Assembly: GCA_024362935.1 (NCBI GenBank)
Contig: JANCRA010000060.1
Coordinates: 684,501-748,500, forward strand
Direction: 5' to 3'
Source: Setophaga petechia
Lineage: Eukaryota; Chordata; Aves; Passeriformes; Parulidae
Length of the DNA: 64,000 nt
Positions 49,330 through 63,914 of the stretch are shown in pieces. Made by a program: the position numbers and the translations under genes. Positions within the stretch are counted from its first letter, which is position 1. Each line of letters starts with the position of its first letter. The notes beneath the pieces were generated by a model, which had not been told where the DNA came from, did no database searches, and was given only the letters and a program-made list of their open reading frames with translations.

Positions 49330-52300
49330 TCACATTAATACTTGAAAGGAAGGCGTCTTAGACAATTTTCTTTTTCTTGTTCCAAAACGCTCTGCAGCCC
49401 TCTGTGCAACTTCTGGAACGCAATAGGAGATGTTTAGTGAGCAGGAACGTTTTCTCCTTGCGAGACATAGTGAAAAAGCTAATTGCTTAGATGTAGGTGA
49501 CAAGAAACTCTTACTGCAGGGCACTGAAAAGCTAACTGCTGCAAAGCACTGGGATTGTGTTAGCAGCTTGCAAAGTGCTAGAAAACAGTACTTTCCCACT
49601 CTCTTCCCTTTCCCTTCACATTAATACTTGAAAGGAAGGCGTCTTAGACAACTTTCTTTTTCTTGTTACAGAACACTCTGCAGCCCTCTGTGCAACTCCT
49701 GGAACGCGATAGGAGATACTTAATGAGCAGGAAGGTTTTCTCCTTGTGAGACATAGTGAAAAAGCTATTTGCTTAGATGTAGGTGACAAGAAACACTTAC
49801 TACAGTGCACTGACAAGCTAATTGCTACACAGCACTGGGCTTGTGTTAGCAGCTTGCAAAGTCATAGAAAACAGTACTTTCCCACGCTCTTGCCTTTCCC
49901 TTCACATTAATACTTGAAAGGAAGGCGTCTAAGACAACTTTCTTTTACTTTTTGCAAAACACTCTGCAGCCCTCTGTGCAACTTCTAGAACCCGATGGAA
50001 GTTGTTTAGTGAGCAGCAACGTTTTCTCCTTGCGAGACATAGTGAAAAAGTTATTTGCTTAGATGTAGGTGACAAGAAACACTTACTGCAGAGCACTGTA
50101 AAGCTAATTGCTACACAGCACTGGGATTGTGTAAGCAGCTTGCAAAGTGATAGAAAACAGTACCTTTCCACTCTCTTGCCTTTCCATTCACATTAATACT
50201 TGAAAGCAAGGCGTCTTAGACAAATTTCTTTTTCGTGTTGCAAAACACTCTGCAGCCCTCTGAGCAACCCCTACAATACCATGGAAGTTGTTTAATGAGC
50301 AGGAACGTTTTCTCCCCTCGAGATATAGTGAAAAAGCTATTTGCTTCGTTTTAGGTGACAAGAAACACTTACTGCAGTGCAGTGACAAGCTAATTGCTAC
50401 ACAGCACTGGGATTGTGTAAGCAGCTTGCAAAGTGATAGAAAACAGTACCTTTCCACTCTCTTGCCTTTCCATTCACATTAATACTTGAAAGGAAGGCGT
50501 CTTAGACAACTTTCTTTTACTTTTTGCAAAACACTCTGCAGCCCTCTGTGCAACTTCTAGAACACCATAGGAGGTGTTTATTGAACAGGCATGTTTTCTC
50601 CTTGCGAGACATAGTGAAAAATCTATTTGCTTAGATGTAGGTAACAAGAAACACTTACTGCAGTGCACAGAAAAGCTAACTGCTAAACAGCACTGGGATT
50701 CTGTTAGAAGCTTGCAAAGTGATGGAAAACAGTACTTTCACACTCTCTTGCCTTTCCCTTCACATTAATACTTGAAAGGAAGGCGTCTTAGACATCTTTC
50801 TTTTTCTTGTTGCAAAACACTCTGCAGCCCTCTGTGCGTCTTCTAGAACACAATAGGAGATGTTTAGTGAGCAGGAACGTTTTCTCCTTGCGAGACATAG
50901 TGAAAAAGCTATTTTCTTAGATGTAGGTAACAAGAAACTCTTACTGCAGTGCACTGAGAAGCTAATTGCTAGACAATACTGGGGTTGTGTAGGCAGCTTG
51001 CAAACTGATTGAAAACAGTAACTTTCCACTCTCCTCCCTTTCCATTCACATTAGTACTTGAAAGGAAGGCGTCTTAGACAACTTCCTTTTTCTTGTTGCA
51101 AAACACTCTGCAGCCCTCTGTGCAACTTCTAGAACACAATAGGAGATGTTTAGTGAGCAGGAACGTTTTCTCCTTGCGAGACATAATGACAAAGCTATTT
51201 GCTTAGATGTAGGTTACAAGAAACACTTACTGCAGTGCAGTGACAAGCTAATTGCTACACAGCACTGGGATTGTGTACTTGCTTGCAAAGAAATAGAAAA
51301 CAGTACCTTTCCACTCTCTTGCCTTTTCCATTCACATTAATACTTGAAAGGAAGGAGTCTTAGACAACTTTCTTTTTCTTGTTGCAAAACACTCTGCAGC
51401 CTTCTCTGCAACCTCTACAACACGATGGAAGTTGTTTAACGAGCAGGAACGTTTTCTCCTTGCGAGGCATAGTGAAAAAGCTATTTGCTTAGATGTAGGT
51501 GACAACAAACACTTACTGCAGTGCACTGAGAAGCTAATTGCTACACAGCACTGGGATTGTGTAAGCAGCTTGCAAAGTGATAGAAAAAAGTACCTTTCCA
51601 CTCTCTTGCCTTTCCATTCACATTAATACTTGAAAGCAAGGCGTCTTAGACAACTTTCTTTTTCTTGTTGCAAAACACTCTGCAGCCCTCTGACAACCGC
51701 TACAACACCATGGAAGTTGTTTAATGAGCAGGAACGTTTTCTCCTTGCGAGACATAGTGAAAAAGTTATTTGCTTAGATGTAGGTGACAAGAAACACTTA
51801 CTGCAGTTCACTGAAAAGCTAATTGCTACACAGCACTGGGATTGTGTAAGCAGCTTGCAAAGTGATGGAAAACAGAACCTCTCCCACTCTCTTGCCTTTA
51901 TATTCACATTAATACTTGAAAGGAAGGCGTCTTAGACAACTTTCTTTTTCTTGTTACAAAACACTCTGCAGCCCTCTGTGCAACTTCTAGAACACGATAG
52001 GAGATGTTTAGTGATCAGGAACGTTTTCTCCTTGTGAGACATAGTGAAAAAGATATTTGCTTAGATGTAGGTGACAAGAAACACTTACTGCAGTGCACTG
52101 ACAAGCTAATTGCTACACAGCACTGGGGTTGCGTAAGCAGCTTGGAAAGTGATAGAAAACAGTACCTTTCCCACTCTCTTGCCTTTCCATTCACATTAAT
52201 ACTTGAAAGGAAGGCGTCTTAGACAACTTTCTTTTTCTTGTTGCAAAACACTCTGCAGCCCTCTGTGCAACTTCTAGAACACCATAGGAGATGTTTAGTG

Positions 52301-55300
52301 AGCAGGAACGTTTTCTCCTAGGAGACATAGTGAAAACGCTATTTGCGTAGATGTAGGTGACAAGAAACACTTACTGCAGTGCACTGACAAGCTAATTGCT
52401 ACACAGCACTGGGATTGTGTAAGCAGCTTGCAAAGTGATAGAAAACAGTACCTTTCCACTCTCTTGCCTTTCCATTCACATTAATACTTGAAAGCAAGGC
52501 GTCTTAGACAAATTTCTTTTTCTTGTTGCAAAACACTCTGCAGCCCTCTGTGCAACTTCTAGAACACCATAGGAGATGTTTAGTGGGCAGGAACGTTTTC
52601 TCCTTGCGAGACATAGTGAAAAAGTTATTTGCTTAGATGTAGGTGACAAGAAACATTTACTGCAGTGCACTGACAAGCTAATAGCTACACAGCACTGGGA
52701 TTGTGTTAGCAGCTTGCAAAAGGATAGAAAACAGTACCTTTCCACTCTCTTCCCTATTCCTTCACATTAATACTTGAAAGGAACGCGTCTTAGGTCACTT
52801 TCTTTTTCTTGTTGCAAAACACTCTGCTGCCTTCTGTGCAACTTCTAGATCACGATAGGAGGTGTTTATTGAACAGGCATATTTTCTCCTTGCGAGACAT
52901 AGTGAAAAATCTATTTGCTTAGATGTAGGTAACAAGAAACACTTACTGCAGTGCACAGAAAAGCTAACTGCTAAACAGCACTGGGATTCTGTTAGCAGCT
53001 TGCAAAGTGATGGAAAACAGTACTTTCACACTCTCTTGCCTTTCCCTTCACATTAATACTTGAAAGGAAGGCGTCTTAGACATCTTTCTTTTTCCTGTTG
53101 CAAAACACTCTGCAGCCCTCTGTGCGTCTTCTAGAACACAATAGGAGATGTTTAGTGAGCAGGAACGTTTTCTCCTTGCGAGACATAGTGAAAAAGCTAT
53201 TTTCTTAGATGTAGGTAACAAGAAACTCTTACTGCAGTGCACTGAGAAGCTAATTGCTACACAATACTGGGGTTGTGTAGGCAGCTTGCAAACTGATTGA
53301 AAACAGTAACTTTCCACTCTCCTCACTTTCCATTCACATTAGTACTTGAAAGGAAGGCGTCTTAGACAACTTCCTTTTTCTTGTTGCAAAACACTCTGCA
53401 GCCCTCTGTGCAACTTCTAGAACACAATAGGAGATGTTTAGTGAGCAGGAACGTTTTCTCCTTGCGAGACATAATGACAAAGCTATTTGCTTAGATGTAG
53501 GTGACAAGAAACACTTACTGCAGTGCAGTGACAAGCTAATTGCTACACAGCACTGGGATTGTGTACTAGCTTGCAAAGAAATAGAAAACAGTACCTTTCC
53601 ACTCTCTTGCCTTTTCCATTCACATTAATACTTGAAAGGAAGGAGTCTTAGACAACTTTCTTTTTCTTGTTGCAAAACACTCTGCAGCCTTCTCTGCAAC
53701 CTCTACAACACGATGGAAGTTGTTTAACGAGCAGGAACGTTTTCTCCTTGCGAGACATACTGAAAAAGCTATTTGCTTAGATGTAGGTGACAACAAACAC
53801 TTACTGCAGTGCACTGAAAAGCTAATTGCTACACAGCACTGGGATTGTGTAAGCAGCTTGCAAAGTGATAGAAAAAAGTACCTTTCCACTCTCTTGCCTT
53901 TCCATTCACATTAATACTTGAAAGCAAGGCGTCTTAGACAACTTTCTTTTTCTTGTTGCAAAACACTCTGCAGCCCTCTGACAACCGCTACAACACCATG
54001 GAAGTTGTTTAATGAGCAGGAACGTTTTCTCCCCTCGAGACATAGTGAAAAAGCTTTTTTCTTCGTTTTAGGTGACAAGAAACACTTACTGCGGTGCAAT
54101 GAAAAGCTAATTGCTACACGGAACTGGGATTGTGTAAGCAGCTTGCAAAAGGAGAGAAAACAGTACCTTTCCACTCTCTTGCCTTTCCATTCACATTAAT
54201 ACTTGAAAGGAAGGCGTCTTAGACAACTTTCTTTTTCTTGTTGCAAAACACTCTGCAGCCCTCTGTGCAACTTCTAGAACACGATAGGAGAAGTTTAGTG
54301 AGCAGGAACGTTTTATCCTTGTGAGATATAGTGAAAAAGCTATTTCCTTAGATGTAGGTGACAAGAAACACTTACTGCAGTGCACTGACAAGCTAATTGC
54401 TACACAGCACTGGGCTTGTGTAAGCACCTTGCAAAGTGATAGAAAACAGTACCTTTCCACTCTCTTGCCTTTCCATTCACATTAATACTTGAAAGGAAGG
54501 CGTCTTAGACAACTTTCTTTTTCTTGTTGCAAAACACTCTGCAGCCCTCTGTGCAACTTCTAGAACACGATGGGAGATGTTTAGTGAGCAGGAACGTTTT
54601 GTCCTAGGAGACATAGTGAAAACGCTATTTGCTTAGATGTAGGTGACAAGAAACATTTACTGCAGTGCACTGACAACCTAATTGCTACACAGCACTGGGA
54701 TTGTGTAAGCAGCTTGCAAAGTGATAGAAAAAAGTACCTTTCCACTCTCTTGCCTTTCCATTCACATTAATACTTGAAAGGAAGGCGTCTTAGACAACTT
54801 TCTTTTTCTTGCTGCAAAACACACTGCAGCCCTCTCTGCAACATCTACAACACGATGGAAGTTGTTTAATGAGCAGGAAGGTTTTCTCCTTGTGAGACAT
54901 AGTGAAAAAGCTATTTGCTTAGATGTAGGTGACAAAAAACACTTACTGCAGTGCACTGAGAAGCTAATTGCTACTCAGCACTGGGATTGTGTAAGCAGCT
55001 TGCAAAGTGATAGAAAACAGTACCTTTCCACTCTCTTGCCTTTCCATTCACATTAATACTTGAAAGGAAGGCATCTAAGACAACTTTCTTTTTCTTGTTG
55101 CAAAATACACTGCAGCCCTCTTTGCAACTTCTAGAACACGATAGGAGATGTTTAGTCAGCAGGAACGTTTTCTCCTTGTGAGACATAGTGAAAAAGCTAT
55201 TTGCTTTGATGTAGGTGACAAAAAACACTTACTGCAGTGCACTGACAAGCTAATTGCTACACAACACTGGGCTTGTGTAAGCACCTTGCAAAGTGATAGA

Positions 55301-57050
55301 AAACAGTACCTTTCCACTCTCTTGCCTTTCCATTCACATTAATACTTGAAAGGAAGGCATCTAAGACAACTTTCTTTTTCTTGTTGCAAAATACACTGCA
55401 GCCCTCTTTGCAACTTCTAGAACACGATAGGAGATGTTTAGTCAGCAGGAAAGTTTTCTCCTTGTGAGACATAGTGAAAAAGCTATTTGCTTAGATGTAG
55501 GTGACAAGAAACTCTTACTGCAGTGCACTGAAAAGCTAACTGCTACACAGCACTGGGATTGTGTTAGCAGCTTGCAAAGTGCTAGAAAACAGTACTTTCC
55601 CACTCTCTTCCCTTTCCCTTCACATTAATACTTGAAAGGAAGGCGTCTTAGACAACTTTCTTTTTCTTGTTACAGAACACTCTGCAGCCCTCTGTGCAAC
55701 TCCTGGAACGCGATAGGAGATACTTAATGAGCAGGAAGGTTTTCTCCTTGTGAGACATAGTGAAAAAGCTATTTGCTTAGATGTAGGTGACAAGAAACAC
55801 TTACTACAGTGCACTGACAAGCTAATTGCTACACAGCACTGGGCTTGTGTAAGCAGCTTGCAAAGTGATAGAAAACAGTACTTTCACACTCTCTTGCCTT
55901 TCCCTTCACATTAATACTTGAAAGGAAGGCGTCTTATACAACTTTCTTTTACTTGTTGCAAAACACTCTGCAGCCCTCTGTGCAATTTCTACAACACGAT
56001 GGAAGTTGTTTAGTGAGCAGCAACGTTTTCTCCTTGCGAGACATAGTGAAAAAGCTATTTGCTTAGATGTAGGTGACAAGAAACAATTACTGCAGTGCAC
56101 TGAAAAGCTAATTGCTACACAGCACTGGGATTGTGTTAGCAGCTTGCAAAGTGATAGAAAACAGAACCTTTCCCATACTCTTGCCTTTATATTCACATTA
56201 ATACTTGAAAGGAAGGCGTCTTAGACAACTTTCTTTTTCTTGTTACAAAACACTCTGCAGCCCTCTGTGCAACTTCTAGAACACGATAGGAAATGTTTAG
56301 TGATCAGGAACGTTTTCTCCTTGAGAGACATAGTGAAAAAGATATTTGCTTAGATGAAGGTGACAACAAACACTTACTGCAGTGCACTGACCAGCTAATT
56401 GCTACACAGCACTGGGATTGTGTTAGCAGCCTGCAAAGTCCTAGAAAACAGTACTTTCCCACTCTCTTGCCTTTCCCTTCACATTAATTCTTGAAAGGAA
56501 GGCCTCTTATACAACTTTCTTTTACTTGTTGCAAAACACACTGCAGCCCTCTGTGCAACTTCTACAACACGATGGAAGTTGTTTAGTGAGCAGCAACGTT
56601 TTCCCCTTTCGAGACAAAGTGAAAAAGCTATTTGCTCAGATGTAGGTATCAAGAAACACTTACTGCCGTGCACAGAGAAGCTAATTGCTACACAGCACTG
56701 GGATTGTGTTAGCAGCTTGCAAAGTTGTAGAAAACAGTACTTTCCCACTCTCTTGCCTTTCCCTTCACATTAATACTTGAAAGGAAGGCGTCTTATACAA
56801 CTTTCTTTTACTTGTTGCAAAACACACTGCAGCCCTCTGTGCAACTTCTAGAACACGATGGAAGTTGTTTAGTGAGCAGCAACGTTTTCTCCTTGCGAGA
56901 CATAGTGAAAAAGCTATTTGCTTAGATGTAGGTGACAAGAAACACTTACTGCAGTGCACTGAAAAGCTTACTGCTACACAGCACTGCGATTGTGTTAGCA
57001 GCCTGCAAAGTGCTAGAAAACAGTACTTTCCCACTCTCTTGCCTTTCCCT
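49330..57050 (+). repeat. HOR-C unit 3 (27 monomers, 7,721 bp)
   Basis: A complete unit, the same length and order as HOR-C unit 1. Point differences are visible, such as GCGAGGCATAG near 51,465 where unit 1 has GCGAGACATAG, and AACCTCTCCCAC near 51,880 where unit 1 has AACCTTTCCCAC. Both variants are shared with unit 4, so units 3 and 4 are closer to each other than to unit 1. Confidence 0.9.
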
Positions 57051-60000
57051 TCACATTAATACTTGAAAGGAAGGCGTCTTAGACAATTTTCTTTTTCTTG
57101 TTCCAAAACGCTCTGCAGCCCTCTGTGCAACTTCTGGAACGCAATAGGAGATGTTTAGTGAGCAGGAACGTTTTCTCCTTGCGAGACATAGTGAAAAAGC
57201 TAATTGCTTAGATGTAGGTGACAAGAAACTCTTACTGCAGGGCACTGAAAAGCTAACTGCTGCAAAGCACTGGGATTGTGTTAGCAGCTTGCAAAGTGCT
57301 AGAAAACAGTACTTTCCCACTCTCTTCCCTTTCCCTTCACATTAATACTTGAAAGGAAGGCGTCTTAGACAACTTTCTTTTTCTTGTTACAGAACACTCT
57401 GCAGCCCTCTGTGCAACTCCTGGAACGCGATAGGAGATACTTAATGAGCAGGAAGGTTTTCTCCTTGTGAGACATAGTGAAAAAGCTATTTGCTTAGATG
57501 TAGGTGACAAGAAACACTTACTACAGTGCACTGACAAGCTAATTGCTACACAGCACTGGGCTTGTGTTAGCAGCTTGCAAAGTCATAGAAAACAGTACTT
57601 TCCCACGCTCTTGCCTTTCCCTTCACATTAATACTTGAAAGGAAGGCGTCTAAGACAACTTTCTTTTACTTTTTGCAAAACACTCTGCAGCCCTCTGTGC
57701 AACTTCTAGAACCCGATGGAAGTTGTTTAGTGAGCAGCAACGTTTTCTCCTTGCGAGACATAGTGAAAAAGTTATTTGCTTAGATGTAGGTGACAAGAAA
57801 CACTTACTGCAGAGCACTGTAAAGCTAATTGCTACACAGCACTGGGATTGTGTAAGCAGCTTGCAAAGTGATAGAAAACAGTACCTTTCCACTCTCTTGC
57901 CTTTCCATTCACATTAATACTTGAAAGCAAGGCGTCTTAGACAAATTTCTTTTTCGTGTTGCAAAACACTCTGCAGCCCTCTGAGCAACCCCTACAATAC
58001 CATGGAAGTTGTTTAATGAGCAGGAACGTTTTCTCCCCTCGAGATATAGTGAAAAAGCTATTTGCTTCGTTTTAGGTGACAAGAAACACTTACTGCAGTG
58101 CAGTGACAAGCTAATTGCTACACAGCACTGGGATTGTGTAAGCAGCTTGCAAAGTGATAGAAAACAGTACCTTTCCACTCTCTTGCCTTTCCATTCACAT
58201 TAATACTTGAAAGGAAGGCGTCTTAGACAACTTTCTTTTACTTTTTGCAAAACACTCTGCAGCCCTCTGTGCAACTTCTAGAACACCATAGGAGGTGTTT
58301 ATTGAACAGGCATGTTTTCTCCTTGCGAGACATAGTGAAAAATCTATTTGCTTAGATGTAGGTAACAAGAAACACTTACTGCAGTGCACAGAAAAGCTAA
58401 CTGCTAAACAGCACTGGGATTCTGTTAGCAGCTTGCAAAGTGATGGAAAACAGTACTTTCACACTCTCTTGCCTTTCCCTTCACATTAATACTTGAAAGG
58501 AAGGCGTCTTAGACATCTTTCTTTTTCTTGTTGCAAAACACTCTGCAGCCCTCTGTGCGTCTTCTAGAACACAATAGGAGATGTTTAGTGAGCAGGAACG
58601 TTTTCTCCTTGCGAGACATAGTGAAAAAGCTATTTTCTTAGATGTAGGTAACAAGAAACTCTTACTGCAGTGCACTGAGAAGCTAATTGCTAGACAATAC
58701 TGGGGTTGTGTAGGCAGCTTGCAAACTGATTGAAAACAGTAACTTTCCACTCTCCTCCCTTTCCATTCACATTAGTACTTGAAAGGAAGGCGTCTTAGAC
58801 AACTTCCTTTTTCTTGTTGCAAAACACTCTGCAGCCCTCTGTGCAACTTCTAGAACACAATAGGAGATGTTTAGTGAGCAGGAACGTTTTCTCCTTGCGA
58901 GACATAATGACAAAGCTATTTGCTTAGATGTAGGTTACAAGAAACACTTACTGCAGTGCAGTGACAAGCTAATTGCTACACAGCACTGGGATTGTGTACT
59001 TGCTTGCAAAGAAATAGAAAACAGTACCTTTCCACTCTCTTGCCTTTTCCATTCACATTAATACTTGAAAGGAAGGAGTCTTAGACAACTTTCTTTTTCT
59101 TGTTGCAAAACACTCTGCAGCCTTCTCTGCAACCTCTACAACACGATGGAAGTTGTTTAACGAGCAGGAACGTTTTCTCCTTGCGAGGCATAGTGAAAAA
59201 GCTATTTGCTTAGATGTAGGGGACAACAAACACTTACTGCAGTGCACTGAGAAGCTAATTGCTACACAGCACTGGGATTGTGTAAGCAGCTTGCAAAGTG
59301 ATAGAAAAAAGTACCTTTCCACTCTCTTGCCTTTCCATTCACATTAATACTTGAAAGCAAGGCGTCTTAGACAACTTTCTTTTTCTTGTTGCAAAACACT
59401 CTGCAGCCCTCTGACAACCGCTACAACACCATGGAAGTTGTTTAATGAGCAGGAACGTTTTCTCCTTGCGAGACATAGTGAAAAAGTTATTTGCTTAGAT
59501 GTAGGTGACAAGAAACACTTACTGCAGTTCACTGAAAAGCTAATTGCTACACAGCACTGGGATTGTGTAAGCAGCTTGCAAAGTGATGGAAAACAGAACC
59601 TCTCCCACTCTCTTGCCTTTATATTCACATTAATACTTGAAAGGAAGGCGTCTTAGACAACTTTCTTTTTCTTGTTACAAAACACTCTGCAGCCCTCTGT
59701 GCAACTTCTAGAACACGATAGGAGATGTTTAGTGATCAGGAACGTTTTCTCCTTGTGAGACATAGTGAAAAAGATATTTGCTTAGATGTAGGTGACAAGA
59801 AACACTTACTGCAGTGCACTGACAAGCTAATTGCTACACAGCACTGGGGTTGCGTAAGCAGCTTGGAAAGTGATGGAAAACAGTACCTTTCCCACTCTCT
59901 TGCCTTTCCATTCACATTAATACTTGAAAGGAAGGCGTCTTAGACAACTTTCTTTTTCTTGTTGCAAAACACTCTGCAGCCCTCTGTGCAACTTCTAGAA

Positions 60001-63000
60001 CACCATAGGAGATGTTTAGTGAGCAGGAACGTTTTCTCCTAGGAGACATAGTGAAAACGCTATTTGCGTAGATGTAGGTGACAAGAAACACTTACTGCAG
60101 TGCACTGACAAGCTAATTGCTACACAGCACTGGGATTGTGTAAGCAGCTTGCAAAGTGATAGAAAACAGTACCTTTCACACTCTCTTGCCTTTCCCTTCA
60201 CATTAATACTTGAAAGGAAGGCGTCTTAGACATCTTTCTTTTTCTTGTTGCAAAACACTCTGCAGCCCTCTGTGCGTCTTCTAGAACACAATAGGAGATG
60301 TTTAGTGAGCAGGAACGTTTTCTCCTTGCGAGACATAGTGAAAAAGCTATTTTCTTAGATGTAGGTAACAAGAAACTCTTACTGCAGTGCACTGAGAAGC
60401 TAATTGCTACACAATACTGGGGTTGTGTAGGCAGCTTGCAAACTGATTGAAAACAGTAACTTTCCACTCTCCTCACTTTCCATTCACATTAGTACTTGAA
60501 AGGAAGGCGTCTTAGACAACTTCCTTTTTCTTGTTGCAAAACACTCTGCAGCCCTCTGTGCAACTTCTAGAACACAATAGGAGATGTTTAGTGAGCAGGA
60601 ACGTTTTCTCCTTGCGAGACATAATGACAAAGCTATTTGCTTAGATGTAGGTGACAAGAAACACTTACTGCAGTGCAGTGACAAGCTAATTGCTACACAG
60701 CACTGGGATTGTGTACTAGCTTGCAAAGAAATAGAAAACAGTACCTTTCCACTCTCTTGCCTTTTCCATTCACATTAATACTTGAAAGGAAGGAGTCTTA
60801 GACAACTTTCTTTTTCTTGTTGCAAAACACTCTGCAGCCTTCTCTGCAACCTCTACAACACGATGGAAGTTGTTTAACGAGCAGGAACGTTTTCTCCTTG
60901 CGAGACATACTGAAAAAGCTATTTGCTTAGATGTAGGTGACAACAAACACTTACTGCAGTGCACTGAAAAGCTAATTGCTACACAGCACTGGGATTGTGT
61001 AAGCAGCTTGCAAAGTGATAGAAAAAAGTACCTTTCCACTCTCTTGCCTTTCCATTCACATTAATACTTGAAAGCAAGGCGTCTTAGACAACTTTCTTTT
61101 TCTTGTTGCAAAACACTCTGCAGCCCTCTGACAACCGCTACAACACCATGGAAGTTGTTTAATGAGCAGGAACGTTTTCTCCCCTCGAGACATAGTGAAA
61201 AAGCTTTTTTCTTCGTTTTAGGTGACAAGAAACACTTACTGCGGTGCAATGAAAAGCTAATTGCTACACGGAACTGGGATTGTGTAAGCAGCTTGCAAAA
61301 GGAGAGAAAACAGTACCTTTCCACTCTCTTGCCTTTCCATTCACATTAATACTTGAAAGGAAGGCGTCTTAGACAACTTTCTTTTTCTTGTTGCAAAACA
61401 CTCTGCAGCCCTCTGTGCAACTTCTAGAACACGATAGGAGAAGTTTAGTGAGCAGGAACGTTTTATCCTTGTGAGATATAGTGAAAAAGCTATTTCCTTA
61501 GATGTAGGTGACAAGAAACACTTACTGCAGTGCACTGACAAGCTAATTGCTACACAGCACTGGGCTTGTGTAAGCACCTTGCAAAGTGATAGAAAACAGT
61601 ACCTTTCCACTCTCTTGCCTTTCCATTCACATTAATACTTGAAAGGAAGGCGTCTTAGACAACTTTCTTTTTCTTGTTGCAAAACACTCTGCAGCCCTCT
61701 GTGCAACTTCTAGAACACGATGGGAGATGTTTAGTGAGCAGGAACGTTTTGTCCTAGGAGACATAGTGAAAACGCTATTTGCTTAGATGTAGGTGACAAG
61801 AAACATTTACTGCAGTGCACTGACAACCTAATTGCTACACAGCACTGGGATTGTGTAAGCAGCTTGCAAAGTGATAGAAAAAAGTACCTTTCCACTCTCT
61901 TGCCTTTCCATTCACATTAATACTTGAAAGGAAGGCGTCTTAGACAACTTTCTTTTTCTTGCTGCAAAACACACTGCAGCCCTCTCTGCAACATCTACAA
62001 CACGATGGAAGTTGTTTAATGAGCAGGAAGGTTTTCTCCTTGTGAGACATAGTGAAAAAGCTATTTGCTTAGATGTAGGTGACAAAAAACACTTACTGCA
62101 GTGCACTGAGAAGCTAATTGCTACTCAGCACTGGGATTGTGTAAGCAGCTTGCAAAGTGATAGAAAACAGTACCTTTCCACTCTCTTGCCTTTCCATTCA
62201 CATTAATACTTGAAAGGAAGGCATCTAAGACAACTTTCTTTTTCTTGTTGCAAAATACACTGCAGCCCTCTTTGCAACTTCTAGAACACGATAGGAGATG
62301 TTTAGTCAGCAGGAACGTTTTCTCCTTGTGAGACATAGTGAAAAAGCTATTTGCTTTGATGTAGGTGACAAAAAACACTTACTGCAGTGCACTGACAAGC
62401 TAATTGCTACACAACACTGGGCTTGTGTAAGCACCTTGCAAAGTGATAGAAAACAGTACCTTTCCACTCTCTTGCCTTTCCCTTCACATTAATACTTGAA
62501 AGGAAGGCGTCTTAGACAACTTTCTTTTTCTTGTTACAGAACACTCTGCAGCCCTCTGTGCAACTCCTGGAACGCGATAGGAGATACTTAATGAGCAGGA
62601 AGGTTTTCTCCTTGTGAGACATAGTGAAAAAGCTATTTGCTTAGATGTAGGTGACAAGAAACACTTACTACAGTGCACTGACAAGCTAATTGCTACACAG
62701 CACTGGGCTTGTGTAAGCAGCTTGCAAAGTGATAGAAAACAGTACTTTCACACTCTCTTGCCTTTCCCTTCACATTAATACTTGAAAGGAAGGCGTCTTA
62801 TACAACTTTCTTTTACTTGTTGCAAAACACTCTGCAGCCCTCTGTGCAATTTCTACAACACGATGGAAGTTGTTTAGTGAGCAGCAACGTTTTCTCCTTG
62901 CGAGACATAGTGAAAAAGCTATTTGCTTAGATGTAGGTGACAAGAAACAATTACTGCAGTGCACTGAAAAGCTAATTGCTACACAGCACTGGGATTGTGT

Positions 63001-63914
63001 TAGCAGCTTGCAAAGTGATAGAAAACAGAACCTTTCCCATACTCTTGCCTTTATATTCACATTAATACTTGAAAGGAAGGCGTCTTAGACAACTTTCTTT
63101 TTCTTGTTACAAAACACTCTGCAGCCCTCTGTGCAACTTCTAGAACACGATAGGAAATGTTTAGTGATCAGGAACGTTTTCTCCTTGAGAGACATAGTGA
63201 AAAAGATATTTGCTTAGATGAAGGTGACAACAAACACTTACTGCAGTGCACTGACCAGCTAATTGCTACACAGCACTGGGATTGTGTTAGCAGCCTGCAA
63301 AGTCCTAGAAAACAGTACTTTCCCACTCTCTTGCCTTTCCCTTCACATTAATTCTTGAAAGGAAGGCCTCTTATACAACTTTCTTTTACTTGTTGCAAAA
63401 CACACTGCAGCCCTCTGTGCAACTTCTACAACACGATGGAAGTTGTTTAGTGAGCAGCAACGTTTTCCCCTTTCGAGACAAAGTGAAAAAGCTATTTGCT
63501 CAGATGTAGGTATCAAGAAACACTTACTGCCGTGCACAGAGAAGCTAATTGCTACACAGCACTGGGATTGTGTTAGCAGCTTGCAAAGTTGTAGAAAACA
63601 GTACTTTCCCACTCTCTTGCCTTTCCCTTCACATTAATACTTGAAAGGAAGGCGTCTTATACAACTTTCTTTTACTTGTTGCAAAACACACTGCAGCCCT
63701 CTGTGCAACTTCTAGAACACGATGGAAGTTGTTTAGTGAGCAGCAACGTTTTCTCCTTGCGAGACATAGTGAAAAAGCTATTTGCTTAGATGTAGGTGAC
63801 AAGAAACACTTACTGCAGTGCACTGAAAAGCTTACTGCTACACAGCACTGCGATTGTGTTAGCAGCCTGCAAAGTGCTAGAAAACAGTACTTTCCCACTC
63901 TCTTGCCTTTCCCT
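57051..63914 (+). repeat. HOR-C unit 4 (24 monomers, 6,864 bp; three monomers lost)
   Basis: Collinear with unit 3 at offset 7,721 up to about 60,170. The offset then becomes 7,150 (two monomers lost), and from about 62,480 it is 6,864 (one more lost). The first junction is a hybrid ending, ACCTTTCACACTCTC at about 60,171-60,185, which combines the two parental endings. The second lies in sequence identical between the two parents, so its exact point cannot be placed. Confidence 0.88.
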
